A stretch of 12,427 nt of DNA from NCBI GenBank assembly GCA_913009285.1, contig CAJVYE010000010.1, positions 1-12,427 on the forward strand. The letters run 5' to 3'. Position numbers and translations under genes: made by a program. The notes below the pieces were generated by a model. It had not been told where the DNA came from. It saw only the letters and a program-made list of their open reading frames with translations, and made no database searches. Source of the DNA: an uncultured Nitrospirota bacterium (lineage in GTDB: Bacteria; Nitrospinota; Nitrospinia; SZUA-224). This document shows, one piece after another, positions 5,261 through 12,427 of this stretch; the stretch's first letter is position 1; each line of letters begins with the position of its first letter.

Positions 5261-7009
5261 TTACTGCATACTCTCTGCTTCAACTCCTTTAGAATCTATC
5301 TCTTCCTTCATCATACGGATAAGTTTATCCATTTCCATAGGACCGAGGTCATTACCGCCCCTTTTTCTTACTGATACGGTATTGGATTTTACCTCCCTAT
5401 CCCCAATGATTAGCATATATGGGATCTTCCTCAATTGTGCCTCACGGATCTTAAATCCAACCTTTTCATTCCTTTCGTCTACTTTTACCCTAAAAGTATG
5501 TTTTTTAAGTCCTTCTGCAATCTTGTTTGAATATGCAATCTGGGAGTCAGTTATGGGAAGGAGTATTACCTGAACCGGAGAGAGCCATAAGGGAAAGGCC
5601 CCGGCATAGTGTTCAATGAGACAGCCAAAGAATCTCTCCAGTGATCCCATCAGGGCACGGTGTATCATGATAGGCTGGCTAGGTGCGCCATCCTCCCCTA
5701 TATATGTCACACCAAACTGCTCTGGAAGATTAAAATCTACCTGAATGGTAGAGCACTGCCATGATCTCCCGAGACTATCTTTTATTTTTACATCTATCTT
5801 TGGGCCATAAAATACCCCTTCTCCAGGATCTATACTATAGGAGAGTCCTGATTTTTTAATAGCCGATTCTAGTCCAGCGGTGGCCTTCTCCCAGTTTTCA
5901 ACAGATCCGACATACTTATCAGGACGAGTGCTCAAGTAAACCTCATACTCCTTGAACCCAAAGGATCTAAGCATATAGAGGGTAAAATCAAGAACACGAC
6001 TAATCTCCTCATTTAATTGATCTAGCCGACAAAATATGTGAGCATCATCTTGGGTAAACCCCCTGACTCTCAAGAGGCCATGCAAAACCCCTGATCGCTC
6101 ATATCTATATACAGTACCCAGTTCTGCCCACCGTATAGGAAGTTCCCTGTAACTCCTTAAACGGCTCTTATATATCTTTATATGAAATGGACAGTTCATA
6201 GGTTTGATTATGTAATCAGTCCCATCTATATCCATTGGAGAAAACATGTTATCACGATAAAAGTCCCAATGTCCACTGGTATGCCAAAGATTGACCTTGG
6301 CTATATGCGGGCTATATACAATCTGATAATCATTTTTATAATGTTCATCACGCCAGAAATTTTCTATTACAGCACGTACCATAGCACCGTTAGGATGCCA
6401 GTTGATCAACCCAGGCCCGATCTCATCATCCATGCTGAATAGATCTAGATCCTTTCCCAGTCTTCTATGATCACATTTTTTTGCCTCCTCTAGTCTCTTC
6501 AGATACTCATCAAGATCCTTTTTTGAAGGAAAAGATGTACCATAGATCCTCTGTAACATCTTATTCTTTTCATCTCCCCGCCAATAAGAGCCGGCAACAC
6601 TAAGCAACTTAAATGCCTTTACCTTGCCAGTAGATGATAGATGAGGTCCACGGCATAGATCAGTAAAACTCCCTTGTATATAGATAGTAACAGTATCCTC
6701 TTTAATCTCGTCTAACAATTCAAGCTTATACTTTTCATCCCTCTCCTTAAATAGATTATATGCTTCTTTTTTGGATATCTCTGAACATGTGAAGGGAAGA
6801 TCTGCCTTTATAATCTCAGTCATACGAGCCTCTATCCTTTCCAGATCTTCTAGACGGAAGGGTTCATCCCGATCAAAGTCATAATAAAAACCATCCTTTA
6901 TGGCGGGACCTATCGATATCTTTGTTTCCGGATAGAGCTCCTGAACAGCCTGTGCCATTATATGCGCTGTACTGTGCCTCATTATTTCCAGTCCATCTTC
7001 ACCAGGCAT
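5261..7009 (-). CDS. thrS: Threonyl-tRNA synthetase lacking TGS domain
   Basis: This enzyme charges tRNA-Thr with threonine. The 582-aa protein starts directly at the editing domain: HSTAH at 12-16 and CRGPH at 119-123 are its zinc-like HxxxH and CxxxH motifs. The class II catalytic core follows, with zinc ligands C273 (MNCPFH), H324 (DDAHIFC) and H450 (MIHRALMGS), motif 2 around YRYERSGVLHGLLRVRGFTQ (301-320) and motif 3 HRALMGSLERFFG (450-462). The anticodon-binding domain covers about 476-570. The ~60-residue N-terminal TGS domain of most bacterial enzymes is absent, and a TAG stop lies immediately before the ATG, so it has not been missed by start choice. It is the first gene of the thrS-infC-rpmI-rplT operon. 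The Shine-Dalgarno is poor (GAGG 12 bases away). Confidence 0.97.
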   Translation of the reverse strand: MPGEDGLEIMRHSTAHIMAQAVQELYPETKISIGPAIKDGFYYDFDRDEPFRLEDLERIEARMTEIIKADLPFTCSEISKKEAYNLFKERDEKYKLELLDEIKEDTVTIYIQGSFTDLCRGPHLSSTGKVKAFKLLSVAGSYWRGDEKNKMLQRIYGTSFPSKKDLDEYLKRLEEAKKCDHRRLGKDLDLFSMDDEIGPGLINWHPNGAMVRAVIENFWRDEHYKNDYQIVYSPHIAKVNLWHTSGHWDFYRDNMFSPMDIDGTDYIIKPMNCPFHIKIYKSRLRSYRELPIRWAELGTVYRYERSGVLHGLLRVRGFTQDDAHIFCRLDQLNEEISRVLDFTLYMLRSFGFKEYEVYLSTRPDKYVGSVENWEKATAGLESAIKKSGLSYSIDPGEGVFYGPKIDVKIKDSLGRSWQCSTIQVDFNLPEQFGVTYIGEDGAPSQPIMIHRALMGSLERFFGCLIEHYAGAFPLWLSPVQVILLPITDSQIAYSNKIAEGLKKHTFRVKVDERNEKVGFKIREAQLRKIPYMLIIGDREVKSNTVSVRKRGGNDLGPMEMDKLIRMMKEEIDSKGVEAESMQ

Positions 7010-7012
7010 CTA

Positions 7013-7027
7013 TAATAATAACCTCAT
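7013..7027 (-). other. Possible leader mini-ORF before thrS
   Basis: ATG AGG TTA TTA TTA runs at 7027-7013 and is followed by TAG directly before the thrS ATG, in the same frame. It would encode MRLLL. It has no clear Shine-Dalgarno and contains no threonine codons. It may only be a chance product of AT-rich DNA, but tight stop/start contact is typical of coupled translation. Confidence 0.25.
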
Positions 7028-7089
7028 ATTATCAGAAACCAGAAATCCTCTCATAATTATCTTGGTGATGCCTCTTTTTACCATGAAAA

Positions 7090-7118
7090 ATAGTATTTAT
7101 TCTTTTGATTATTGTCAA
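7090..7118 (-). promoter_or_regulatory. Sigma-70 promoter of the thrS operon
   Basis: On the minus strand a perfect -35 TTGACA (7118-7113), a 17-bp spacer and TACTAT (7095-7090, 4 of 6 consensus bases) precede thrS. Transcription would start near 7083, leaving a leader of about 74 nt. I searched the leader for a T-box-like specifier and antiterminator and saw neither. Confidence 0.7.
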
Positions 7119-7228
7119 GTATTTCTGTATTATTGAACATATATTAACATGGTTTAAAGGTTATTACCACTTTATTTTATTTTCCTTTGTTCTCTTTTAT
7201 ATGAGGAATAAAAAATAGGTTCTTTCTC

Positions 7229-7335
7229 AAATCTCCCCTAACACTCCTTTCCTAAAAGGGGAATTTAAAAAGATGGCTTGCAGTAATTCCCCCTTTGGAA
7301 AAGGGGGGCAGGGGGATTTATTCAGGGGAGACTTA
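7229..7335. repeat. CCCC/GGGG-type inverted repeat unit
   Basis: Arms 7229-7266 (AAATCTCCCC...AAAAGGGGAATTT) and 7285-7319 (AATTCCCCC...GGGGGATTT) are imperfect inverted repeats, each itself ending in C-rich and G-rich blocks. A third related fragment, CAGGGGAGACTT, follows at 7323-7334. Translated, it gives the proline/lysine-rich CPPFPKG strings commonly mis-annotated as short proteins in many bacteria. It lies between the divergent thrS and gnd genes. The rest of 7119-7448 is AT-rich, with no gene and no convincing promoter for gnd. Confidence 0.75.
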
Positions 7336-7448
7336 AGAAGATATTTATCCACTTGAAATGAGAGAGAATCTAAAGAATATGGTTGATTATTCCTTTTTTT
7401 GCTTGTATATTGACTGACTATATTAATTAACCAAGAAAGGGGATAAAT

Positions 7449-8369
7449 ATGCAATTAGCTATAATAGGTTTAGGACGTATGGGCATGAATATGGCAAGGC
7501 GACTTCTAAAGGGAGGTCACGGGGTTATAGCCTACAATCGAACACCAACCAAGACAGAGCAGATTGTAAAGGAGGGCGCTGTAGGGGCCTATTCACTCTT
7601 AGAATTGGTCGAAAAGCTTTCTCCACCCAGAGTTATATGGATGATGCTTCCGGCCGGGTCAGCTGTAGATGACCATCTCGGTCAACTTAAGGATATCCTT
7701 TCTATAGATGATATCGTCATAGACGGCGGCAATACCTACTATAAAGACGATATTCAGCGAGCCTACCTTCTTGCCAAGAGAGGGATTCAGTTTATGGATG
7801 TGGGTGTCAGTGGTGGCATCTGGGGGCTTAAGATAGGGTATTGCCTTATGATTGGTGGAGCGCAAGAGACGTATCAGGCTCTTGAACCCATCTTTAAGAC
7901 CCTGGCCCCACCTGAGGGTTATCTTTATTGCGGAAACACTGGTGCCGGACATTTTGTAAAGATGGTTCATAATGGTATCGAGTATGGCATGATGCAGGCC
8001 TATGGTGAAGGATTTAATATCTTAGAGGCATCTCCATACAGAGAATCCCTAGATTACGCTAAAGTCTCTCATCTTTGGAACCAGGGTAGTGTCATTCGTT
8101 CCTGGCTTCTGGAGCTTGCAGAGGTTGCCTTTGCCAAAGATACAAGACTCTCAAATATCCAGGGATACATAGATGACTCAGGTGAAGGGCGGTGGACAGT
8201 ACAGCAGGCCATTGAGACCGGCGTACCAGCCCCGGTAATCACCCTGTCGTTGTTTCAGAGGTTTCGTTCACGTCAAGAGGAGTCCTTTTCAGATAAGGTA
8301 ATCGCCTCCTTGCGCAGGGAATTTGGCGGTCACCCTGTAATATCCTCTGAAGAGAAAAAGAAAGACTGA
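7449..8369 (+). CDS. gnd: 6-phosphogluconate dehydrogenase, short decarboxylating form
   Basis: The enzyme oxidises and decarboxylates 6-phosphogluconate to ribulose 5-phosphate with reduction of NAD(P). The 306-aa length fits the short GntZ/YqeC-like class, not the ~470-aa form of E. coli. Visible features are the Rossmann motif GLGRMG (7-12), N30-R31-T32 at the end of the second strand (an arginine there often favours NADP, an inference), IDGGNTYY (91-98), the substrate motif SGGIWG (121-126), and the catalytic K171 and N175 in GHFVKMVHNGIEYG. It ends with a SGEGRWT segment (244-250) in the C-terminal helical domain. The ATG at 7449 follows AAAGGGG by 6 bases. It is convergent with pgl, leaving only 19 bases between the stops and no visible terminator. 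Confidence 0.95.
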   Translation: MQLAIIGLGRMGMNMARRLLKGGHGVIAYNRTPTKTEQIVKEGAVGAYSLLELVEKLSPPRVIWMMLPAGSAVDDHLGQLKDILSIDDIVIDGGNTYYKDDIQRAYLLAKRGIQFMDVGVSGGIWGLKIGYCLMIGGAQETYQALEPIFKTLAPPEGYLYCGNTGAGHFVKMVHNGIEYGMMQAYGEGFNILEASPYRESLDYAKVSHLWNQGSVIRSWLLELAEVAFAKDTRLSNIQGYIDDSGEGRWTVQQAIETGVPAPVITLSLFQRFRSRQEESFSDKVIASLRREFGGHPVISSEEKKKD

Positions 8370-8388
8370 TCCCTGCACCCGTGAACTG

Positions 8389-9141
8389 CTATTGATCAAG
8401 AAACCAGAGGACTTGTCCTTTAATAGGAGATACGTGAGCCGCTGGATAAAGTTTGATCGCCCTCTTCGGGTCATCTAAGATCGTACGCACCACATCCCTT
8501 TTATCCGGTCCGGATACCAGAAACATCACGCATTTGGCATGATTAATAACAGGAAGGGTTAGTGTTATACGGTATCCTGGTGGTATCCCATTTGGTGTAT
8601 AAACATCCACCACCCAACGCTGCTTTTCTTCTAAGGAGGCATTACCAGGAAAGAGGGAGGCGGTGTGACCGTCTTTGCCTATTCCCAGCAATACCAGATC
8701 AAATACAGGAAATACTTCATCTTCGGATAAAGCCTTACACTTAAGTCCCTTAAGGTGTTGAAAAAAATCATGTAGCCTCTGCTCATAAGCCTTTGCTGTT
8801 TCCTCAGGCGTAGCCAAGTCTACCGGTATACGATGAATATTCTCTGTTGGTATCGGTATATGGGAGATCAATGTCTGAAGTGCCATAGCAAAGTTACTGT
8901 CAGGATGATCTGCTGGTACCCAACGTTCATCTCCCCAAAAAAGATGAATCTGCCGCCATGGTAGTTTAAGAGATGGTTGGACCAGTTGCTCATACAGTAA
9001 CCTAGGTGTCTGACCACCTGCCAGGGCAAGTGTAAAACAGCCATATTCCTTTACAGTCTTCTGTATTAGCTTAGAGATATACCCTGCTGCTGCTCGGCTG
9101 AGCTCTTCAAGGTTGGAGAATTGATGTGTATCCTGTTTCAT
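8389..9141 (-). CDS. pgl: 6-phosphogluconolactonase (DevB type)
   Basis: The enzyme hydrolyses 6-phosphogluconolactone to 6-phosphogluconate in the cytosol, the step between Zwf and Gnd. The 250-aa protein carries the family motifs LALAGGQTPRLLYEQL (38-53), HLFWGDERWVPADHPDSNFAMA (66-87) and LLGIGKDGHTASLFPG (151-166). The length is typical. The ATG at 9141 has no good Shine-Dalgarno, and the gene begins 22 bases after the DUF362 stop, so translation may depend on the upstream gene. Order on this strand is tkt, zwf, DUF362, pgl, with gnd converging from the other side. Confidence 0.96.
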   Translation of the reverse strand: MKQDTHQFSNLEELSRAAAGYISKLIQKTVKEYGCFTLALAGGQTPRLLYEQLVQPSLKLPWRQIHLFWGDERWVPADHPDSNFAMALQTLISHIPIPTENIHRIPVDLATPEETAKAYEQRLHDFFQHLKGLKCKALSEDEVFPVFDLVLLGIGKDGHTASLFPGNASLEEKQRWVVDVYTPNGIPPGYRITLTLPVINHAKCVMFLVSGPDKRDVVRTILDDPKRAIKLYPAAHVSPIKGQVLWFLDQ

Positions 9142-9163
9142 GATAGTAAAGTGCTCAAAATCC

Positions 9164-10048
9164 TTAATGCCGGCTGACGAGGCGGTAGAGGAGGCTGGCT
9201 GTAGTTTCCTTAAGATAGCGTAATCGCGTGGAAAACAGGCATCCTTGCCGGTATGAGACCTTTACATCATCCACCGATATTCCCGATAGTTTAATCTCCG
9301 GTTTACCCCATAGTTCTAATGCCATACGGTAAGACTTGTTTTTACATAAATCAATTCCCATTACAGCTCCGGCAATAAGATCCACAGCCAGTAGATTTTC
9401 TCCTGTCAGAATGACTTCGGTCTTGATAGGAGTGCTCTGTATTTCGTCAAATTCGTTACCCCACACACCATCTACCATGCAGAAATGGCTGGGTACGACC
9501 TGATTCATATCAATCATTGCTTTTTTGATAAACGGGTGGTACATGAGTTTCTGTTTGCGTGTAGGAATGAACCCAAAAATATTTTTCAGGCATAAAGTAA
9601 CACCAGCCAGAGAGTGAGTTTTCATTTTTGCGATATTAATTACGTAATCGTGTTCAAAGACACTGGCATTAAATGGCATTTCTCGTGTATGGTGAGGTCT
9701 TGGGATGGGTTTCCATACTAGCTTGGCTGATCGAATATCCTCAAGCTTAACAGTAGGAAACTCCTCAATTAATTGCCGGTATCCGAGCTCATCGAATGCC
9801 TTAGTGGTATCGCTGCAGGAATCCCCGATAGTTATTTTAGGACAGTCATGAAGGCGCTCAAGGACCGCCCTGATCAGCCCTATATCTACTGTTAGACCAT
9901 CCCGGGAAGGGCGACCGCCTGTAAGGTTGGGTTTAATGTAGACCCCTTTCCCCACAATTTTGAAACCCAATGCATCGAGAGCTTCACAAGCTCCGCTATA
10001 TGGATCATTTGTTTTGGCAAGGTATACAGCTGCATTTTCCATTGTCAA
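9164..10048 (-). CDS. DUF362 domain protein in pentose phosphate operon
   Basis: The 294-aa protein is a DUF362 family member; the family has no established biochemical role, though some members carry ferredoxin domains. This one does not: there is no CxxCxxC cluster. Visible signatures are YIKPNLTGG (37-45), IGDSCSDTTKAFDELGY (74-90), INIAKMKTHSLAGVTLCLKNIFGFIP (137-162), a MVDGVWGNEF segment (191-200), and VILTGENLLAVDLIAGAVMGID (212-233). The start is either TTG at 10048 (AAGG 6 bases upstream) or ATG at 10042; both give nearly the same protein. It sits 89 bases after zwf and 22 before pgl on the same strand, which suggests a role linked to sugar phosphate metabolism or its redox output, but nothing in the sequence proves this. 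Confidence 0.85.
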   Translation of the reverse strand: MTMENAAVYLAKTNDPYSGACEALDALGFKIVGKGVYIKPNLTGGRPSRDGLTVDIGLIRAVLERLHDCPKITIGDSCSDTTKAFDELGYRQLIEEFPTVKLEDIRSAKLVWKPIPRPHHTREMPFNASVFEHDYVINIAKMKTHSLAGVTLCLKNIFGFIPTRKQKLMYHPFIKKAMIDMNQVVPSHFCMVDGVWGNEFDEIQSTPIKTEVILTGENLLAVDLIAGAVMGIDLCKNKSYRMALELWGKPEIKLSGISVDDVKVSYRQGCLFSTRLRYLKETTASLLYRLVSRH

Positions 10049-10137
10049 AGGCTACCTTGTCTGTAATGAAAGGTTATCAAATTCTTAACTATAACTAGTT
10101 TGAAGGAAAATCAATTCATAGTCAAGTTGAGTATAAA

Positions 10138-11682
10138 TCAAGGTGTCCGCCATTGACGGCAGTCATGGACCAACAGATCAGTGGATTCTGCGGGGCCCCA
10201 GGCGCCTGAAGGATAATATGTGAGCGGACAATTCTCAGGTTCTGTTTGCCATGCCTGTAAGACCGGGGTGACCAGAGCCCAGGTCACCTCCACACCGTCA
10301 TGCCTCCAGAATAGGGTTTGATCACCCAACATACAATCCAAGAGCAAACGTTCATAGGCCTTGGGTAATTCACTACCAAAGATCTCCTGATAATTGAGAT
10401 CCATTGCCAGGGAAGTCAGACATACCTTTGGACCAGGCTTCTTGACCTGGATGGTCAAGGATATACCTTCCTCTGGTTGTACATGCAAAACCAGGACATT
10501 AGGTGCAAGTTCTCTCGGTGAAAGAGGAGCAAACATGGAGTGTGGAACATTCTTGAAGGTAATTGCAATCTCGCTGACCCTGCGTGCCAGGCGCTTGCCA
10601 GAGCGTAAGTAGAACGGTACACCTTGCCAGCGCCAGTTGTCTATCATGACCTTTGCTGCCACAAAGGTTTCTACCATCGAATCAGAGGCTACCCCTGGCT
10701 CTTGCAGGTAGTCAGGGACTTCCACCCCTTGTACCAGACCTTTTTGATATTGACCACGTACAATCCAATGACTTAAGTCATTTAGTGGGAATGGCCTTAT
10801 CGTACGCAGCAATTTTACCTTCTCATCCCGTACTCGATCAGCGTCAAACGAGGCAGGCGGCTCCATTGCAACTAGGGCCAGCATTTGCAGCATGTGGTTC
10901 TGGAACATATCCCTCAGCAGCCCAGCCTGCTCATAATAACTGGCTCTATATTCCACTCCAAGGGTCTCAGCTACTGTGATTTGAATATGGTCTATATATT
11001 GTCGTGTCCAGATCGGCTCAAAGATGGCATTAGCGAACCTAAACATCAGGATATTTTGAACAGTCTCTTTTCCCAGATAATGGTCGATCCGATAGATCTG
11101 GTGTTCGCGTAAAACCCGATGGAGCTCGCGGTCCAATGCCATGACACTTTCCAGATCACTGCCTAATGGCTTCTCGATGACTACCCGGACAAAAGATGAT
11201 CTGTCTTCTGATTCCTTTGTCAATCCGGTTGACCCAAGGTGCTGGATAATAGGAGAGTAGATATTCGGTGGTGTAGCAAGATAAAATAAATGGTTGCCAT
11301 CGGTTGAATATCTTGAATCTAATTGAATTAGCCGTTCTGATAATAAAGTATATAGATTTGTATCATGATAATCTCCTGAAAGATAGGTGCAGTGTTGGCT
11401 GAACTCCTCTTGTTTAGGGTATGGAACATCAGGAGAATCTTTTTTAAGTGTATCGCGAACCTTTATTTGAAACGTTTCATCGGTCATCGGGCTGCGGGCA
11501 CAGCCTAAAATGTAGAAATTCTCGGACAGGAGTCCTTTTTGAAAGAGACTGAACAACGACGGGATGAGTTTCCTGTGTGCCAGGTCCCCGGACGCACCAA
11601 ATATCACCACAGCGCAGGGACCTGATTTGTTCACATTACAAAAACCGCCCTGCATGTTAGCCTGGGGTTTTATATCCGTCAT
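10138..11682 (-). CDS. zwf: Glucose-6-phosphate dehydrogenase
   Basis: The enzyme oxidises glucose 6-phosphate to 6-phosphogluconolactone and is the entry step of the oxidative pentose phosphate pathway. The 514-aa protein is full length. It has the cofactor-binding motif VVIFGASGDLAHRKLIPSLF (25-44), EKPLG (170-174), the active-site signature RIDHYLGKE (198-206, substrate lysine K205), and the catalytic histidine H263 in FQNHMLQMLAL. The C-terminal domain includes FYLRSGKRL and a late YERLLLDCMLGD segment. The ATG at 11682 has only a distant GAGG as ribosome binding site. It lies 97 bases after the transketolase stop, and a repeat hairpin occupies much of that gap. Confidence 0.98.
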   Translation of the reverse strand: MTDIKPQANMQGGFCNVNKSGPCAVVIFGASGDLAHRKLIPSLFSLFQKGLLSENFYILGCARSPMTDETFQIKVRDTLKKDSPDVPYPKQEEFSQHCTYLSGDYHDTNLYTLLSERLIQLDSRYSTDGNHLFYLATPPNIYSPIIQHLGSTGLTKESEDRSSFVRVVIEKPLGSDLESVMALDRELHRVLREHQIYRIDHYLGKETVQNILMFRFANAIFEPIWTRQYIDHIQITVAETLGVEYRASYYEQAGLLRDMFQNHMLQMLALVAMEPPASFDADRVRDEKVKLLRTIRPFPLNDLSHWIVRGQYQKGLVQGVEVPDYLQEPGVASDSMVETFVAAKVMIDNWRWQGVPFYLRSGKRLARRVSEIAITFKNVPHSMFAPLSPRELAPNVLVLHVQPEEGISLTIQVKKPGPKVCLTSLAMDLNYQEIFGSELPKAYERLLLDCMLGDQTLFWRHDGVEVTWALVTPVLQAWQTEPENCPLTYYPSGAWGPAESTDLLVHDCRQWRTP

Positions 11683-11720
11683 CTTTGCGTCTGCCTCATT
11701 TAATACTCATTAATAATTTA

Positions 11721-11779
11721 CCACTAAGAACACAGAGTTCACAGAGAAAAATAAAAAGTAAACTCTGTGTTCTCTGTGG
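11721..11779. repeat. ACAGAG-type inverted repeat between tkt and zwf
   Basis: CCACTAAGAACACAGAGTT (11721-11739) and AACTCTGTGTTCTCTGTGG (11761-11779) pair with two mismatches around a 21-base loop. The right arm abuts the tkt stop codon at 11780. Similar GAACACAGAG/CTCTGTGTTC repeats are dispersed in many bacterial genomes. In the transcript it would form a stable hairpin between tkt and zwf, without a T-tract. Confidence 0.75.
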
Positions 11780-12377
11780 CTATAATACCTGAACCTTTGT
11801 CTTTTCTAACAAGAGCAAGGCTCGAGCCACAATATTTTCCACAGTAAAGCCGTAATGTTCCAAGACAATAGATCCAGGAGCAGAGGCGCCGTATCGGTCA
11901 ATACCGATGACATCTCCAGCCTCACCGACCCACTGTGACCATCCGAGTGATGCCCCAGCTTCTATGGCCAGCCGTGGCTTGACATTAGGCAGTAAGACCT
12001 GATCACGGTAATCCTGGGACTGCTCATGAAAGAGTTCCCATGATGGCATCGAGACTACTCGTGCCTGAATGTCCTGGTCTGAAAGTCTTTCCCTGGCTGC
12101 CAGGGCCAGATGCACCTCTGAACCTGTCGCAATCAAGATAAGGTCAGGATCCTGGTCACTGTCAGCCAGGATATAGGCACCTTTGGTTACACCCCCGGCA
12201 ATATTGAAATGGGTGTGATCTAAAACCGGTACCTTCTGACGGGCAAGAATGATGGCTACCGGTTTTCGCCCCTCAATAGCAATACGCCAGGCAGCTACAG
12301 TCTCTTTGGCATCAGCCGGCCGGATCACAGTCAAGTTGGGGATCGCCCGTAATGAGATCAACTGTTCAATTGGCTGG
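11780..12377 (-). CDS. tkt: Transketolase, C-terminal part (truncated by contig end)
   Basis: This is the last ~199 residues of transketolase, the thiamine-diphosphate enzyme that moves two-carbon units between sugar phosphates and links the oxidative and non-oxidative pentose phosphate branches. The remaining part starts inside the pyrimidine-binding domain (QPIEQLISLRAIPNLTVIRPADAKET), then has the C-terminal domain with LILIATGSEVHLAL, VSMPSWELFHEQ, GIDRYGASAPG and EHYGFTVENIVARA. The N-terminal diphosphate-binding domain and most of the middle domain are missing because the contig ends. The apparent MCSSDL start in this frame is translated adapter, not protein; genuine coding ends at 12377. 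It probably leads the zwf-DUF362-pgl gene series. Confidence 0.95.
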
Positions 12378-12427
12378 AGATCGGAAGAGCACACGTCTGA
12401 ACTCCAGTCACATTCCTTTACCTCGTA
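12378..12427. other. Illumina TruSeq adapter contamination
   Basis: From AGATCGGAAGAGC (12378-12390) on, the sequence follows the indexed TruSeq read-1 adapter: CACACGTCTGAACTCCAGTCAC, then the six-base index ATTCCT, then TTACCTCGTA in place of the expected TTATCTCGTA. That is one mismatch over 50 bases. It is a library artefact retained at the contig end and should be trimmed. Confidence 0.97.

Noticed and set aside
5219-5285. Possible tandem repeat around the thrS stop (AGTAGG and GCAGTAAGCAG-like words)
   Set aside because: The similarity between the words is weak and short. No unit or boundaries can be defined, although the extreme ThrRS C-terminus may run into it.
7010-7083. T-box or other riboswitch in the thrS leader
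   Set aside because: The leader is only about 74 nt, with no antiterminator-like T-box sequence and no terminator hairpin with a T-tract.
7401-7430. gnd promoter (TTGCTT or TTGACT with TATATT/TATTAA)
   Set aside because: Several weak hexamer combinations overlap and none has both good boxes and 16-18-bp spacing.
7227-7454. A 75-aa minus-strand reading frame with CPPFPKG strings
   Set aside because: It is translation of the inverted repeat at 7229-7335; such strings are a known false-gene pattern, and it has no ribosome binding site.
12378-12394. N-terminal MCSSDL start for the transketolase frame
   Set aside because: These residues are translated TruSeq adapter. Real transketolase continues upstream, beyond the contig end.

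Overview
The window looks like one end of a contig from an uncultured Gram-negative bacterium. Supporting points are a MipA/OmpV-type outer-membrane protein, two tRNA genes with encoded CCA ends, the thrS-infC-rpmI-rplT order, and many short palindromic intergenic repeats. The core genes are AT-rich with many ATA, AGA and AGG codons. An anaerobic, deltaproteobacterial (Desulfobacterota-like) lineage is my guess, but the sequence does not settle the phylum. The last 50 bases (12378-12427) are not genomic: they match an Illumina TruSeq indexed adapter, so the contig ends at 12377 inside a transketolase gene.

Layout. (1) 1-1590 is a small accessory patch: tRNA-Lys(UUU), a ~180-bp hairpin element with terminal inverted repeats and TA at its ends (MITE-like), tRNA-Glu(UUC), a decayed left end of the same element, a MipA/OmpV family gene on the minus strand, and a second nearly identical element directly upstream of that gene. 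(2) 1590-3741 holds an RNase Z-like metallo-beta-lactamase-fold gene (minus) and a DUF72 gene (plus). They diverge from a 256-bp spacer that contains a second, unrelated palindromic element. Both genes appear to have promoters placed so that the mRNA would be leaderless. (3) 3736-7118 is the translation operon, read on the minus strand: promoter, thrS (without a TGS domain), infC (no ATG next to its strong Shine-Dalgarno; probable ATA start), rpmI (GTG start), rplT, and a small MTH1187-family thiamine-binding protein. (4) 7119-7448 is an intergenic region with a CCCCC/GGGGG inverted repeat of a widely dispersed type. (5) 7449-12377 is an oxidative pentose phosphate cluster: short-form gnd on the plus strand, convergent with tkt, zwf, a DUF362 gene and pgl on the minus strand.

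How the genes work together. zwf, pgl and gnd give the complete route from glucose 6-phosphate to ribulose 5-phosphate with reduced nicotinamide cofactor, and tkt links it to the non-oxidative branch. The DUF362 gene between zwf and pgl is the unexplained member. The translation operon supplies ThrRS, IF-3, L35 and L20, and the thiamine-binding protein follows rplT with its own strong ribosome binding site.

I did not find a defence system, CRISPR array, prophage or clearly new multi-gene system. The items most worth following are the two families of palindromic elements (one supplying a perfect -10 box to the outer-membrane gene), the IF-3 start region with an overlapping AUG-AAA-UAG mini-ORF, the predicted leaderless divergent promoter pair, and DUF362 within the pentose phosphate operon.
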